Of a DNA stretch of 64,000 bases, positions 33,511 to 44,053 are shown piece after piece. The number at the start of each line of letters is the position of its first letter. Position 1 is the first letter of the stretch. Position numbers and translations under genes: made by a program. Under the pieces are notes generated by a model. The model saw only the letters and a program-made list of their open reading frames with translations, had not been told where the DNA came from and ran no database searches. This DNA is from Polytrichum commune (lineage: Eukaryota > Streptophyta > Polytrichopsida > Polytrichales > Polytrichaceae): assembly GCA_950295325.1 (NCBI GenBank), contig OX485803.1, forward strand, positions 60,095,554-60,159,553, given 5' to 3'.

Positions 33511-33930
33511 CATTCAACTTATCATGTGTAGGTTGCAAGTTGTACATGTACCTTTAGAGGTCTCTCAGTTACAAAAAACATGCCAGGAAGTTCAAAGCGG
33601 TTGAGGATAGGTGAGATTGGCATGCTTTTAGAATTTTCTTTGCATGAGTTTTATTCTCAAGAAGAGATTCAAAGATTCGGATTCAATTGTTAGTGTAGAT
33701 CTTTTTTTTTAAATTCAATATATTATTGTTGAATGATATAGTCACTTAGCCGGTGTCTAGCACATGCCATCACTAGTTAGCTTACATGTATTCTAGTAAG
33801 ACCAAACCCTCTATAAGTTGAGGGCCAATTCATTCTAAACATGTCCCACTTGACTAATATGATATATGGTCATTGATGTTATTTTTGCGGCCCAACAAAG
33901 TTTCTAAAAGGCAAGACAAGCTTCAAATTA
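33511..33930. other. Intergenic, no feature recognised
   Basis: No gene, inverted repeat or shared repeat was noticed. Confidence 0.4.
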
Positions 33931-34152
33931 CTACATTAATTATCCCAATTAGTGTGTGTTACTATTCGGGATTAGACAATACAATAGTGTCTTACTCAAG
34001 AGTACAATTTCTACTAAAGGAAGTTCAACATGTTGTTCGGGCATTATAGAACATAAACAACTTTGTTTGGTTAAATATTACATTCTCATTGAATAGTTGT
34101 AACACCGTGTAACTTTGAATAGTAACAATGCACTAATTGAGATAATCAATGT
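33931..34152. repeat. MITE, group D, complete
   Basis: The left end, CTACATTAATTATCCCAATTAGTG, and the right end, CACTAATTGAGATAATCAATGTA, are inverted repeats. The interior has GAAGTTCAACATGTTGTTCGG and AACATAAACAACTTTGTTTGG blocks related to group A interiors. It is directly joined to a group C copy, the two sharing the junction bases. Confidence 0.75.
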
Positions 34153-34611
34153 ACACTATATGCAAAGGGCCTAAACTAGATGCCTAGAGGTCTCAAAATG
34201 TCAGGCATGTTAATTGCCAACATGATTCCATTTTTCGAACATAAGTAACTTCTTTAAGTGGAAAAAGTATCTACATTATGATATTTAGAGTAGCACATTG
34301 GGATACGTTAGGTGATAGTCTTGTGTTTTTGTATGCAAGGGAAAAATGTTTTTGAGCATACTAATGGCAAGTGCCATTTGAGTACACTTTAGTCAACTTG
34401 TAGACCATTGTGAAGCATAGGGATACACCTCATAAACACAATTGAACATATATACTCATGCCAAGATATGAGTAAGCATGCTTGAACGCTAAGTGTCATG
34501 AGTTGACAATTATAATGAAGTTGTTAATCATCAATGTAACCTAGCATATGCCTCAAAATAGGGTAAGTGACACTATTACGCATGTGCCCCTAAATACCAT
34601 AAACAATGTAG
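34152..34611 (+). repeat. MITE, group C, joined end to end to a group D MITE
   Basis: It starts ACACTATATGCAAAGGGCC, then GCCTAGAGGTCTCAAAATGTC, and ends CATGTGCCCCTAAATACC then ATAAACAATGTAG. It lacks the outermost bases of the group C left end (the ATTTAGTGTC part). It may have been cut by, or have received, the neighbouring group D copy. Confidence 0.75.
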
Positions 34612-34714
34612 CTTTGCACCTTCTCTATATATAAGATCACCTAGACACCACAAAGTTGTGAAATATTAATGTGCTTTTCAATGACTTTATGTAATCAAAA
34701 CCCTATACCGAACC

Positions 34715-35547
34715 CCCCACCCCCCTCGTATATTTGATTGGTGTGTGGCTAGATGAGGACCAAAGAACAAACATTGCAAAGACATGTGTCTACAAGAGAT
34801 TGAACTACATGTCCAAATTTTATTAACCACTCCACACTTACTCCTTTGGTAAGATGAGCCTCAACCCTAAACCCTAAACATGAAATACAACAAACTATTG
34901 AAGATGTTGGACACATATGCTTCTGTTTACCATCATATGGTCCATTTCCTAATCATATTGAACAGTAGGTATATGGGCACAACAACATCCATGTCCGACA
35001 GAACGATCTCCAAAAATCATCGAACATTAACATGTCACTTTGATGATGATGTTCAAGCAATGACCGCTACATACATGGTCCAAGATTGATTAAGAGAGGT
35101 CAATGAAAATTCTGGTAGAACGAGTCGTAGGGAGCGATTAGGAGAATCTTATACAAGGTGTACCGTTCTTTGTGAAATAAAGTTATACAATTCATGAAAT
35201 GGCTTTTGTAACGTTGTGATAGTGGATACCATATTATGAAATTGGTTTTCAATTCAAGTTAAATTTGTTGTCTATATAGTGAACCTCGTTCGTGATTCCA
35301 ATCATGAAATCGAGTTTGCACTTTTGCAGATTCATCTTACGAAAGGAGTAGTAGTGAACACAATTGGGAAGACCTATGTATTCATATAAGGAACCAACAA
35401 AACACACACTTCCAACAACCATAACTATATCAAGAAAACGTTGGATCTTCAGTATGATATTTGTCGATGCTTCATCAAGAATTTGCTAATGCATTCTAGA
35501 AGTTGGAGAACACGTAAAAATGAACCGAACAACACCCACGTACCCTT
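34715..35547 (+). repeat. W-family element split by a nested TA-flanked element
   Basis: The left part (about 34715-34840) has TGATTGGTGTGTGGCTAGATGAGGACCAAAG. The right part (35349-35547) has GAAGACCTATGTATTCA, TTGTCGATGCTTCATCAAGA and the terminal GAACAACACCCACGTACC. An 11-base pyrimidine-rich run of mostly C (about 34710-34725) sits at the left edge. The two halves align to contiguous sequence in the copies at 1340-1706 and 57066-57435. Confidence 0.75.
34841..35348. mobile_element. Stowaway-like (Tc1/mariner-type) element, 508 bp
   Basis: The inverted ends are CTCCTTTGGTAAGATGA and TCATCTTACGAAAGGAG (17 bp, one mismatch), flanked on both sides by TA. TA duplication with ends starting CTCC is the signature of plant Stowaway/mariner elements. 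Uninterrupted W-family copies supply the empty site. Near the left end, two CCCTAAA units (about 34864-34877) form a telomere-like or telo-box sequence. A 69-codon frame (34880-35089) shows no transposase motif that I can recognise. Confidence 0.75.
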
Positions 35548-37440
35548 AGTTTTCAACTAAGTTTTGTTTTCGCACCATGGAACTCCAAATGGTGCATTCT
35601 TCAACGCCACACTAACATAATGAAACATTCTCAAGTGAAGCATGCCGACCCCGAAAACACGACAAGCAACACTATGTTACCAAGTTATATAAACTGTTAG
35701 TAAATTACACGACTCGGCTCAAGTAAGTGCCAATACTGCAGAGGGTGACAGTGGATGACAAATGCCAAAGGATGGATGGATGGATGGATGGATGGATGGA
35801 TGGATGAGTGTGCGTTCTCCGTACAAGCATGCGTATTATTGAGTGAGCTTTATGACTTTGAAGGATACTTTAGTCAGTCCCGAATGTGGCTCTAAGAGCC
35901 GTTTGAATTGTACGTTCTAAAAGGCCGCACCCTAATGCCCATAATATTGTGTGCCCAATGTAGTGTATTCAAAGCGTGGTGTCTATGGGAACCCCGGGGG
36001 AATGCGAAGGCATTGATTTACTATTGTAAGAGCTAAATTAACATCTACAAAGAGGGGAAGGTGAACATTGGGAGGTATGGATTAATATTAAATGGGATTG
36101 TTGTCTTTAGCTTAAATGACTCTTAAATCGGGATGATAGACCTTAGATTAGTGTAATGAGATTGAATTTAAGATGATTCGATAACTAACCTATAGAGAAC
36201 ATGTTTTTACCAAACCATGTGAATCCATCTGTGGGAAATATGACATCATAGTGAACTATTCTATAACCTCTATGTATACTTATACAACTTTTCATAACTT
36301 TGGTTTTGCAATCAGTCGATGTGGGCAATGGACGACGTGTAGGAGAGGAGAGCAGTGATGTTGGAGATTGACATCTATTAAATCTTGATTGGTGAGCGTT
36401 TAGCCCGCGTTCTAGTAAGGGTGAGGTGTTGATCGTGTTGGATCCAATTGGAATGCCCCTCAATATTTAGGAATCTTGTGTACGCTAAAGTCCATTTTTC
36501 CTCGACAAATCATTTCACCTAGGAGGCAGCAAGCCCAAATTCAAAGTTGGGGATGTTACCATGTATAAAATCATGTTCCCTGGTTTTGTTTTTTTGGAAA
36601 ACTTATGCTTAGGGTTTTACCCAACGTGATTAGGCACTGACCAACCCTCCAACATGGCCAAATGTTCACAACGTCTACGCCTACTTTTGGGGGCAATCCC
36701 GGCGAAGTAGTGGAGGGTGACAAGAAAATGGTGTTTGCTATTATAGAGCCCAAGTAATTTCTATTTTAAGTCAAAGACCCCCTTTAATTAGGATCAAATA
36801 TTACAAATTAGTTCAATGACCTTAAATTCGGATGAATGTTGGAAAGCTAAAACCCCTTGCAATAATGATAGAACAAACAACAACTTTAAAGATCGGCGCC
36901 AATAATACCACGTTTGGTGTGCATTTACTAACTAGAGGATAACTCTTCCTATGCACTACATATTAAGCCAGAGGTGTTGATAATGTTGGATCTAGTAGGA
37001 ATGAATTGGACCTCGACATGAAGGTTTATTACTTTTACTCGATGCCTTTCATCCACAATGAACAAGTTTAACCACATAGTTTATAGTAAAAATCGTGAGT
37101 CAAACTATAAACAAGGAAACCAACACTAGAAACATCAGGGAGACAATTGTGGGTCCACACTCTATTCCAAAGCATAGTACTCCGTATATAATAGCGGAGG
37201 TCTACGTTGTTGGTCACGGTTTTTCTATTGGATGGGAATAGTGTGCATTTGAGAGACTTCCAACAAAGTGGGATCCGATTCTTACTTGTCCTGCATGTGT
37301 AGAATTCAATATTATATGTAGTTCCCAAAGTAAACTTCAAAAGATTGAAAATCACCCCCCCCCCTCCCACCAATGAAAGAAACCTTCATTAAATAATAGT
37401 TAACTTAAAATAGGGTTATTACAATTTATGCTATTTCCCA
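35548..37440. other. Intergenic with (ATGG)n tract; no gene recognised
   Basis: An (ATGG)n run of about nine units spans roughly 35772-35806. The text GTGTTGATCGTGTTGGATCCAATTGGAATG (near 36425) recurs as GTGTTGATAATGTTGGATCTAGTAGGAATG (near 36968), giving a diverged duplication about 540 bp apart. A run of 10 C lies at 37355-37364. The open frames on the minus strand are not convincing. Confidence 0.4.
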
Positions 37441-39124
37441 AAATAATAGAGTTCCCATCGAAGCCGCGTGCTTAGGACGGGTTTGTGGAGAGATCGATGC
37501 AGAGACAATTCCCTTCCCTCCATTACAAATCTTCCCACTGTTTTCATGCATGATGGTGTATATTGTGGACCACACTATAGTGCAACCAAGGGTAAATCAC
37601 ACTACACAACATTTACAGTAAACAACGTAAACACCTTGCAACGGGTGAATGCTCACAACGCCTAGAGAAGGGGGATTTGGGCGAACCAACCCATACACTC
37701 GTCCCTTGTTGGATGCCTAAACCCTTGCCTCCAAAGAACCAGTGTACGGGTTCATTCGCCCCAACCAGGAAGGGGAGGACATACAAACCAGGGGAACAGA
37801 GGACGAAAACACTGAACACTCTTAGATATCCCGCGGTTTACTATGTTTTCGATGAAACAACCCCTACATCGGGGTCAAGAAAACCCCAAATCAAGGCCAT
37901 GTGAACATGAAATTGGGATGAATCAACAAGCGACCCAAAAGGGGTCAGGATAGGAGTTCGAGTTTGTATGTGTGTGTGTGTTGGTTGGTTGGTTGTTTGT
38001 TTGTGTTGTTTAAGTTTCTTAAAACCCCCCTCGGGAGGTGGGCCAAGGAAAGGCAACTGGGAGGCCAAGGGGGTGTCAGTGGGAAACCACGTTCCCTGGT
38101 TTTACTGCCTCCTTTTTCAGACATCGCATGCAGTTGGGGTCATTCTTTCGATGGAGGCTAGGAGTCAAGGTGGGCAGCCTTGACCCGCGTATATATGTAA
38201 GTGGATTCATTTCCCTCAATAAATGAGGCGCAAGCACATCCCGACTCCCTCCTTTATGGCGCTGGGAATTAGCAGCAGCACCACCAGCAGTCACTTACTT
38301 AATTAAGGCCTGACTGGCTGACGACAAGGAACAACATGCAACACTTCTTCACCAATGCAGTGTAGTGTAGTGTAGTGGAGTGTAGCAAGGCTGGCATCAC
38401 GAGGTTTTCTACAGTTGGGTTTTTCATAGTTTAAAGAACGAAGAAACCCAATCATGTGAGGTTCAGCAAAATCCAGTTTTATTGCAGATAAGTTGAGATT
38501 ACAGGGCGGGCAGAGGGCTCGATGTCGGTGCCGAGTGCTGAAATGAAACCATGGTTTGATTTGTAGGAATCGGGTTTTTTTGGCATTAAAATCGAAAATC
38601 CCGATGCATCGGGTGGCTGGAGGAAGTTGGGGTTTTTTCCCCGCCCTTGTGGTGTAGTAAGTGGGTGGTGTAAAGGCCCGCCGCTTCTCGTGGGGTCCCA
38701 AGTCCCAACATGGAGGCCCAACTTTTGAGCCTCAACAAGCCGTTTAATGATATGGTGTTAACCCATCATTAAGAGGCGGTTCTCGCTTGTTTTTATGTGA
38801 AATGAACTACTTGGAGGACTTGCGTTGAGAGTTGGGTGTAGCTTTTTGCTGGACCCAACTGTGTCACACAGAAGCCGCAAGCCCGCGCCTCCCCAAAATG
38901 TTGCCATGTAGGCGTCCATGTCATAGTGGGGACGTAGGACTTGCGACCCCGTGTGGAAATGGGGACGTCCCAACTTCCATGCTACCAAGCAACGGTGGAG
39001 ATCGCACGGATGGAGGTGGAGGGACATGGGGAGGGGGCCGTAAGTAATAAGTTTTAAGTGAAGGCCTGATACATACAACCATAATGGGGGAAGGGGGGGG
39101 GGTGGCAGGCCAAGGACAATAGGT
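37441..39124. other. GC-richer intergenic block
   Basis: This block is visibly richer in GC than the surroundings, with a TG/TTGG tract (about 37964-38005) and a TGTAG pentanucleotide run (about 38360-38385). Many short frames overlap on both strands, none with a signal peptide, domain or consistent codon bias. It could be the worn body of a larger element or an old gene, but I cannot support either. Confidence 0.35.
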
Positions 39125-39480
39125 AGACTCCTCCTCAGTACGGTGGCGGTGGGTATCCCGAAAGCCACGCAACCCACCCTTCCTCACTTCCTTCCTTACA
39201 CAGGAAAAGGGAGAGAGAGAGAGAAAGAGAGAGGAAGAGAGAGGAAGAGAGAGGGAGGGAGGCTCGTGTTGCGGAAAGGACACAGAAAGTGCAAACTCCA
39301 AGGCCCAATTACAAAAATACACAATAACAACTATATTCCTCACTGTTACTAAACAATACCCAATATTCTTCAATAAACAACCACAAGACTCCCCCCCACC
39401 CCGGCCCCTCTCTCTGCTAAGAACGGCCCCCACTCAATACACAGGAGGAGGAAGGAATATATATATATATAAGCAGAAGG
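39125..39480 (+). repeat. Dispersed repeat with GA-rich core, partner at 20225-20400
   Basis: Similarity to 20225-20400 starts at GGTGGCGGTGGGTAT and resumes after a GA-rich tract (about 39209-39262) with CTCGTGTTGCGGAAAGGACACA and CCAAGGCCCAATT. The GA-rich core is longer than in the partner. Runs of 10 G (39093-39102), a C-rich run near 39391 and a short TA run (about 39457-39470) surround it. Confidence 0.6.
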
Positions 39481-39659
39481 AAGGAAGGAAGGAGGGAGGA
39501 CGAGGAATGATGTTATTATATATGTCGGGGTTTTTGTATTCACCTCCGACTTGAGTCGCCTGTCAAAGCTGCCACCCACGTCCTTTAATTTGCCTCGGAT
39601 CCCCCCCCCACCCCCGGCCTTCCTTCCCTCGATGCGAGCTTGCTTGCTTCCTTCTGCAC

Positions 39660-39930
39660 CCTCAATGAGGATGATGATGATGATGATAATAATAAGGAGG
39701 AGTAATTCGAAGAAGCTTCTTGTCCTCCCCAGACTTCCCTTAACGGAAGAGTGGGACTTTACTCTTGATGATGGTGCATGGCACCATTCTGCATCAATAG
39801 AAGCAAGAAAGTCAGGCAATCCGTTGGCCTTGCCATGGCCCCTGCTCAAGAGTTTTCCTTGGTGCAAGCTGGGGTTTATTGCTTACCCTGGGGGATGTTT
39901 ATGAGCTCTTGTTTGTGAAAGTTAAGTTGT
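39660..39930 (+). repeat. Dispersed repeat with coding-like tail, partner at 49600-49765
   Basis: It begins with a (GAT)n/(AAT)n microsatellite (39667-39693) and contains TTGGCCTTGCCATGG, CTGCTCAAGAGTTTTCCTTGG and GGGGTTTATTGCTTACCCTGGGGG. The copy at 49600-49765 is also preceded by (AAT)n and carries TTTGGCCTTACC, TTGCTCAAGGATGTCCTTGG and GGGGTTTACTGCCTGCCTTGCGG. In one shared frame both read PLALP..S..GG/GF..Y..P-like text. The parent is unknown. Confidence 0.6.
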
Positions 39931-39991
39931 TTCAATACACCATGAGCTCTGTAACGTCACCTGTTGTAAAGTCACTCCCTCTCTACTACTA

Positions 39992-40565
39992 CAGTAATCT
40001 CCTGCATAAATGCGCACCTGTTTAAGTACGCATCCCGGTTAAGTGCGCAATTTTTTCGACGAAAATCAAGGTTTATGTGTTGTTGTTTGAACATGTCATG
40101 TAGAGTCGTTTGTCGCAAATGCATGGATTTTTTATGCTTGACATTCGATGTCAGTTTGTTAACATTTCATTGAATCGTCTCAAACGATCGTCACGCGTTT
40201 CATCATACATTTGTCCAACTTCCGTTTGGACATCGGAGCAAAGCGATTGGTCGTCGATGTTGAGGACAATGTTGTGTAGAGCTTCAAAGCCTTCGAAGTT
40301 GGTAACACTTTTGGATTTAGTAAATGTCTTGATAGGTTGGATTTTGTCATCAATAGGTGGTTCTTCTTCAGCTCGCATCATTTCTAGAACTTCATCAACG
40401 TCCTCCAGCATAACAACACAATATTCTTCGTTTGTTTGTGTCATCGGTATTTTAAAAACCGCTCATTTCTTCTGGTTTGATGGAAATATGTAAAGTACGC
40501 ACCTACCAACTAAGTGCACACCAACGGCTTTGGTTCAAAGTGCGTACTTAAGCATGAGATTACTG
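39992..40565 (-). mobile_element. Pogo/Tigger-like DNA transposon, internally deleted
   Basis: This 574 bp element starts CAGTAATCTCCTGCATAAAT followed by GCGCACCTGTTTAAGTACGC. It ends with the inverse (GTGCGTACTTAAGCATGAGATTACTG). TA lies directly outside both ends (39990-39991 and 40566-40567), the Tc1/mariner target duplication. Termini beginning CAGT and rich in TAAGTGCGC-type subrepeats are typical of the pogo/Tigger branch. Short subterminal repeats of TTAAGTGCGC/TAAGTACGC occur two or three times at each end. The interior holds a 97-codon minus-strand frame described separately. The autonomous parent would be much longer. Confidence 0.85.
40151..40444 (-). pseudogene. Probable C-terminal remnant of a pogo-type transposase
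   Basis: This is a 97-codon frame on the minus strand inside the element at 39992-40565. It is strongly acidic (LEDVDEVLEMMRAEEEPPIDD), followed by FEGFEALHNIVLNIDDQSL and a charged tail (YDETRDDRLRRFNEMLTN). Transposases of the pogo/Tigger group often end in an acidic segment after the DDE catalytic domain, and this position inside the terminal repeats fits that. The helix-turn-helix DNA-binding part, the CENPB-like part and the DDE core are all absent, so it cannot transpose by itself. The ATG at 40444 is simply the first in frame after the presumed deletion. The identification rests mainly on context. Confidence 0.5.
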
Positions 40566-40567
40566 TA

Positions 40568-41064
40568 TCCCAAAACCCTATGAAGGCATGGATATGCTTG
40601 ATTTAAATATCCCTCCTTGTTGTCACATTTCCCTCTTGTATATCACATGTCTTGACATCTAAATAATCCACCAATGAATTCAAACCACATGTTTGCACTT
40701 ATTACGTTGTTCATTGTTGTCGTTATTGACGTTGTTGCAATGTTGACTTTATGGTGTTCCATGATGTCACACATAACACTAAATCTCTATTAGCATGCAT
40801 CCATGTTAACATTGCATGCCTCCTTAATGTCACATGTGCTTTGGTTGCCACATGTGTGATATTAGGGAGATTAGGGTGTACATGATAACTACGTGGGCTG
40901 GAGTTGGGCGGGGGGGGGGGGGATACGGGTTCTTGTTTATTGTTGATTTTTCTCTTATTAATAACTATGAGGTGTGTGAGATGTTTGATGGCAATGTGGT
41001 GGACAATTTGCATTGTTGTTTATTTTTATCAACGATGTCTCAACGTAAGGCATAGTGTGGGCCT
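40568..41064. other. Intergenic with a 13-base G run
   Basis: No gene was recognised. The G run at 40910-40922 generates spurious glycine-rich frames. Confidence 0.45.
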
Positions 41065-41066
41065 TA

Positions 41067-41554
41067 GGGTTGCTTTACACACAGACTAAAAGACTTCACC
41101 ATTAGATCCTAATGACCCTTGAAAAGGGTTGTACCGTGGGGGGGGGGAACTCTTCTTTTCCTTTTTCCAATTGAGGGCCCCCCAAGTTTAGTGTAAAGTG
41201 AAGTGGACCATGTTGAGGGACCGCAACATATGTCTAGGTTTAAGTTGTCACCATGGCAATAAGTATTTCTAGGAGCCAATGACAATTGAATTGATTGTCA
41301 CAACCCCTACTTTAATGTCATGCTCGTCTCTTTTTGATGGACATGACACATTATCTTGTAGACCATGAAATATTGTCCACTTTATTGCCACGTAAGATGC
41401 CATGCAAATTTTAATATTTACTCAAATCTATTTACTTCCTTGTGCATTCATGGTTCATCGTAAAGTGAACTTGGACCATCTCCGGGTTCACGACTAATCA
41501 CATATTCTATGTATGGCAGATCAAGGGTCTTCGAGCTTTAGTGTAAAGTGGCCT
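41067..41554. mobile_element. PIF/Harbinger-like MITE flanked by TTA
   Basis: The left end is TTA then GGGTTGCTTTACACACAG. The right end is TTTAGTGTAAAGTGGCCT followed by TTA. The inverted match is moderate, about 20 of 30 positions, and the TTA duplication supports the call. A second GTTTAGTGTAAAGTGAAGTGG block inside (about 41188-41210) may mark an older end. A 10-base G run lies at 41138-41147. The interior is related to 9258-9571. Confidence 0.65.
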
Positions 41555-41558
41555 TTAG

Positions 41559-41742
41559 CACTACATCAATTATGGTATTTCAATGTCACTTAACCTTTGG
41601 AATTATGCAACGTTGAACCAACAAAGGCAAAAGAAGAAGAAAAAGGTTGTATGGACACAACTAATTAGTGTTATGTGGTCCAAAAAAAGACTCTAGGTAA
41701 CAAATTATAACATAGTACAACCCAAATAGTAAGTAACAATTA
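41559..41742. repeat. MITE, group A, abutting a PIF-like MITE
   Basis: The left end CACTACATCAATTATGG then TATTTCAATGTCACT starts within four bases of the neighbouring element. The right end is worn (CCCAAATAGTAAGTAACAAT). The interior has AAAGGTTGTATGGACACAA, as in the copy at 307-532. Confidence 0.7.
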
Positions 41743-42759
41743 AACAAGGAAACCAAACCATGACAAAAGTAGAGTATTCTTCGGTCACATGCTAAAGTGC
41801 ATAGGTGCCATTTGTACCATTGCTATCAAGACGTTCCCTTGAAGGAGCTACATGTGTGTGCAATCAACTACCCTTTCTTGAGTCCACCTTCAATTTCTCC
41901 TTCGTCCCCATGGTTAAACAAATCAACAACTGATAAGAGGCTCTTTCTTTTTCTTTTTCTTTTTCTTTTTCCTATCATTTGCTTAATCCCAAGCTCATCT
42001 TAGGAAGGTTGTGGTGAAACATCTATTATTGTGTACTTTTGCCATTACATCTTATTTTCTAGGGGTTTTTCTTTATTCACACGACCTTAAATTGTCTCCA
42101 GAATATATCTTTTGCTTGGATTGGATTGATTTCCTGTGAAGAGGTTGAGTTCATGTGCTTTCTAACACATACTATAAATTCAACTTTAAATGCCGCCATT
42201 TAGTAGGTAATCTATCACTTTGCCTACCGCAAACCCTAAAAGTATATGACCAAATTTCCAAGATTGACAACCATAATTGTGTTATAATCGTATCGAGTTG
42301 GAGATTTCAACAACCTAATTTCTTGACATGTGTACTTAGCTACAAACTGCTTGGATTTGTACAATTGAATACAATGTAAGGTAGATGAGGCTAATTTGAT
42401 TATCTTCCTTAATCGGACATTTATTTTTGGTTTCTAGTTGACAACATAGTTGCCCTAATTCGGGGAATGAGTAATACGTATTGATCTAGCCGTCATCTTC
42501 CTGATATTAAGGTTGGTAAGCTAAATCATTGCAAAATTCAAACTACACCCATCATCCTTCATAATTAGGAGTGTTATCCACTAAGCCCTCAAACACTGGA
42601 ATTTTGTGGGCAAATTGGGAAGTGGCATGTGGTCGTGAGGTGCCCACCAGCTTGTATTGTGGGTACTCTAATGTCTCATGGGCTATGATATGATTAAAGC
42701 ACATAGAGGGTAGATTCAATAAAAATTTAGTAGAATTGCATTTCTTTGCCATGAGCCTT
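41743..42759. other. Intergenic, (TTTTTC)n tract
   Basis: A TTTTTC-type hexanucleotide run lies at about 41944-41972. No gene was recognised. Confidence 0.45.
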
Positions 42760-42905
42760 TATGTCTACTCCCTGCAAAGGGTGAAGTAGTATTACACCCA
42801 ACGCCGCTACCCTGGGGTACGGCCACGGTTGTCCTACGAACAGACACTTTATTCACTCCGGTCCCTAATAGGGACCGGAGTTCTTCTTCTTCTTCTTCTG
42901 GGTAC
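42760..42905 (-). repeat. GC-rich block with perfect hairpin and (TTC)n tail, possible SINE-like piece
   Basis: This 145 bp GC-rich island sits in AT-rich surroundings and contains GCCGCTACCCTGGGGTACGG. A perfect 11 bp stem with a 5-base loop follows at 42855-42881 (ACTCCGGTCCC, loop TAATA, GGGACCGGAGT), then six TTC units (42882-42899). A compact GC-rich unit ending in a hairpin and a simple-sequence tail would suit a SINE, but I do not see a clear pair of Pol III A and B boxes, and there is no second copy in the window. Confidence 0.4.
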
Positions 42906-43830
42906 TCTATAATGAAAAGTCTTTTCAGCAACATTTTATCTTGCCCATGACCACTTTAGAGACATGACACAGTCAATATTGGCATTAAACTTGGTTTTCA
43001 TTGGCAAATGACCTATGTAGAATCAACTAGCGATGTTGTCCACTTACACAACATTGGATGATGAAAGAGGTACCCCCTATAGCACTAGATTGGGAAGAAT
43101 ATTTGATTCAAAAGCATAGATTAACACCTTTCTCAACTATGATTTTAGCAATTTCAAATTCTTTGGTCTTGGTTCAGAATTGCTAACATGTTCAAGCTTC
43201 TAATGTTTGAATTCATCATCTCGAAGATTCCATAGGGTTGAAGTTGTCCACATTATTCTTGTCTACCTTAGTACTAGTGGTTTTGATGTCAAGGGTTTCG
43301 AAATCGTGGATAGGCTTCAAAGGGGGAAATGTGGAACATTTTTGGGGGGTTTTTTGGAGGCACGATTGATAAAATTCCAAAAATAAAAGAGGGAAGGAAT
43401 GGTTGGGCATGTGTTAATGATACTTATGAGCCCATGGGGTTATTATGTGAAGTTGGAGTTGGAAGAATCAATGTTGGAGTAGTATGTAGGTGAAAACATG
43501 ATATCCATAATCAACATCAATAACGGTATCACAAAACCTACTCATGGGCATCAAAATTGTAAGATTAGTCATACAAAAAGGAGACAAACCCATTTTCATC
43601 AAATTAAGCAATTTCGTATAAGTGTAGTACGTACGTGATACTAGAGTGCTTTTTCACAAGTCTAGAAATCAACATCACAACGTGTAACAAAAATAGAGAA
43701 ATAATTTTCAAGTTTTCAAATTACCTTTATATTCCAAAGGCAACATTCTCCCTCAACCCATATTCACAACATAGGTCGACTTATTGTTAATGACTAGGAG
43801 ATGAAAATTTGAGTACAATTTGTGCTAGTG
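42906..43830. other. Intergenic, no feature recognised
   Basis: No gene or shared repeat was found. Confidence 0.4.
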
Positions 43831-44053
43831 ATTGGGGACATTTTTGGTCATAATCGGTTGAGATCCTAGTGTTTGCAAGTCCAACCGGTTACATGTTGAC
43901 ATCCTCCAGTTTTCCTTTATTAAATTGGGGTATAATTTATAAATTCCTCTAAAATGATCGGTAATTTTCATGCAGTCTTGAACTTCAATTGCTTAATCCT
44001 CAAACTCAACCGGTTCATTTGTAACTAACTACCGGTTCTCCCCGATCATTGAT
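43831..44053 (+). repeat. CCGGTT-family MITE, complete copy
   Basis: This 223 bp element has short inverted ends, AGTGATTGGGGACA on the left and CTCCCCGATCATTGAT on the right. It carries TAATCGGTTGAGATCCTAG, CCAACCGGTTACATGTTGAC, AAATGATCGGTAAT, CTCAACCGGTTCA and AACTAACTACCGGTTCTCC. The repeated AACCGGTT octamer is itself palindromic. It is non-coding. Confidence 0.8.

Noticed and set aside
34862-34877. Telomere-type CCCTAAA repeat as evidence of a chromosome end
   Set aside because: There are only two units, inside a nested transposon. It is an interstitial telo-box-like motif, not a telomere.
38921-39904. Frames of 117-170 codons on both strands around 39 kb
   Set aside because: They cross GA-rich, C-run and microsatellite DNA and are rich in Ser/Leu or Arg/Glu repeats. 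There are no domains, and opposite strands are equally open.
42760-42905. tRNA gene or definite tRNA-derived SINE
   Set aside because: No cloverleaf could be drawn and no clear A-box/B-box pair was seen. It is kept only as a low-confidence repeat-like block.
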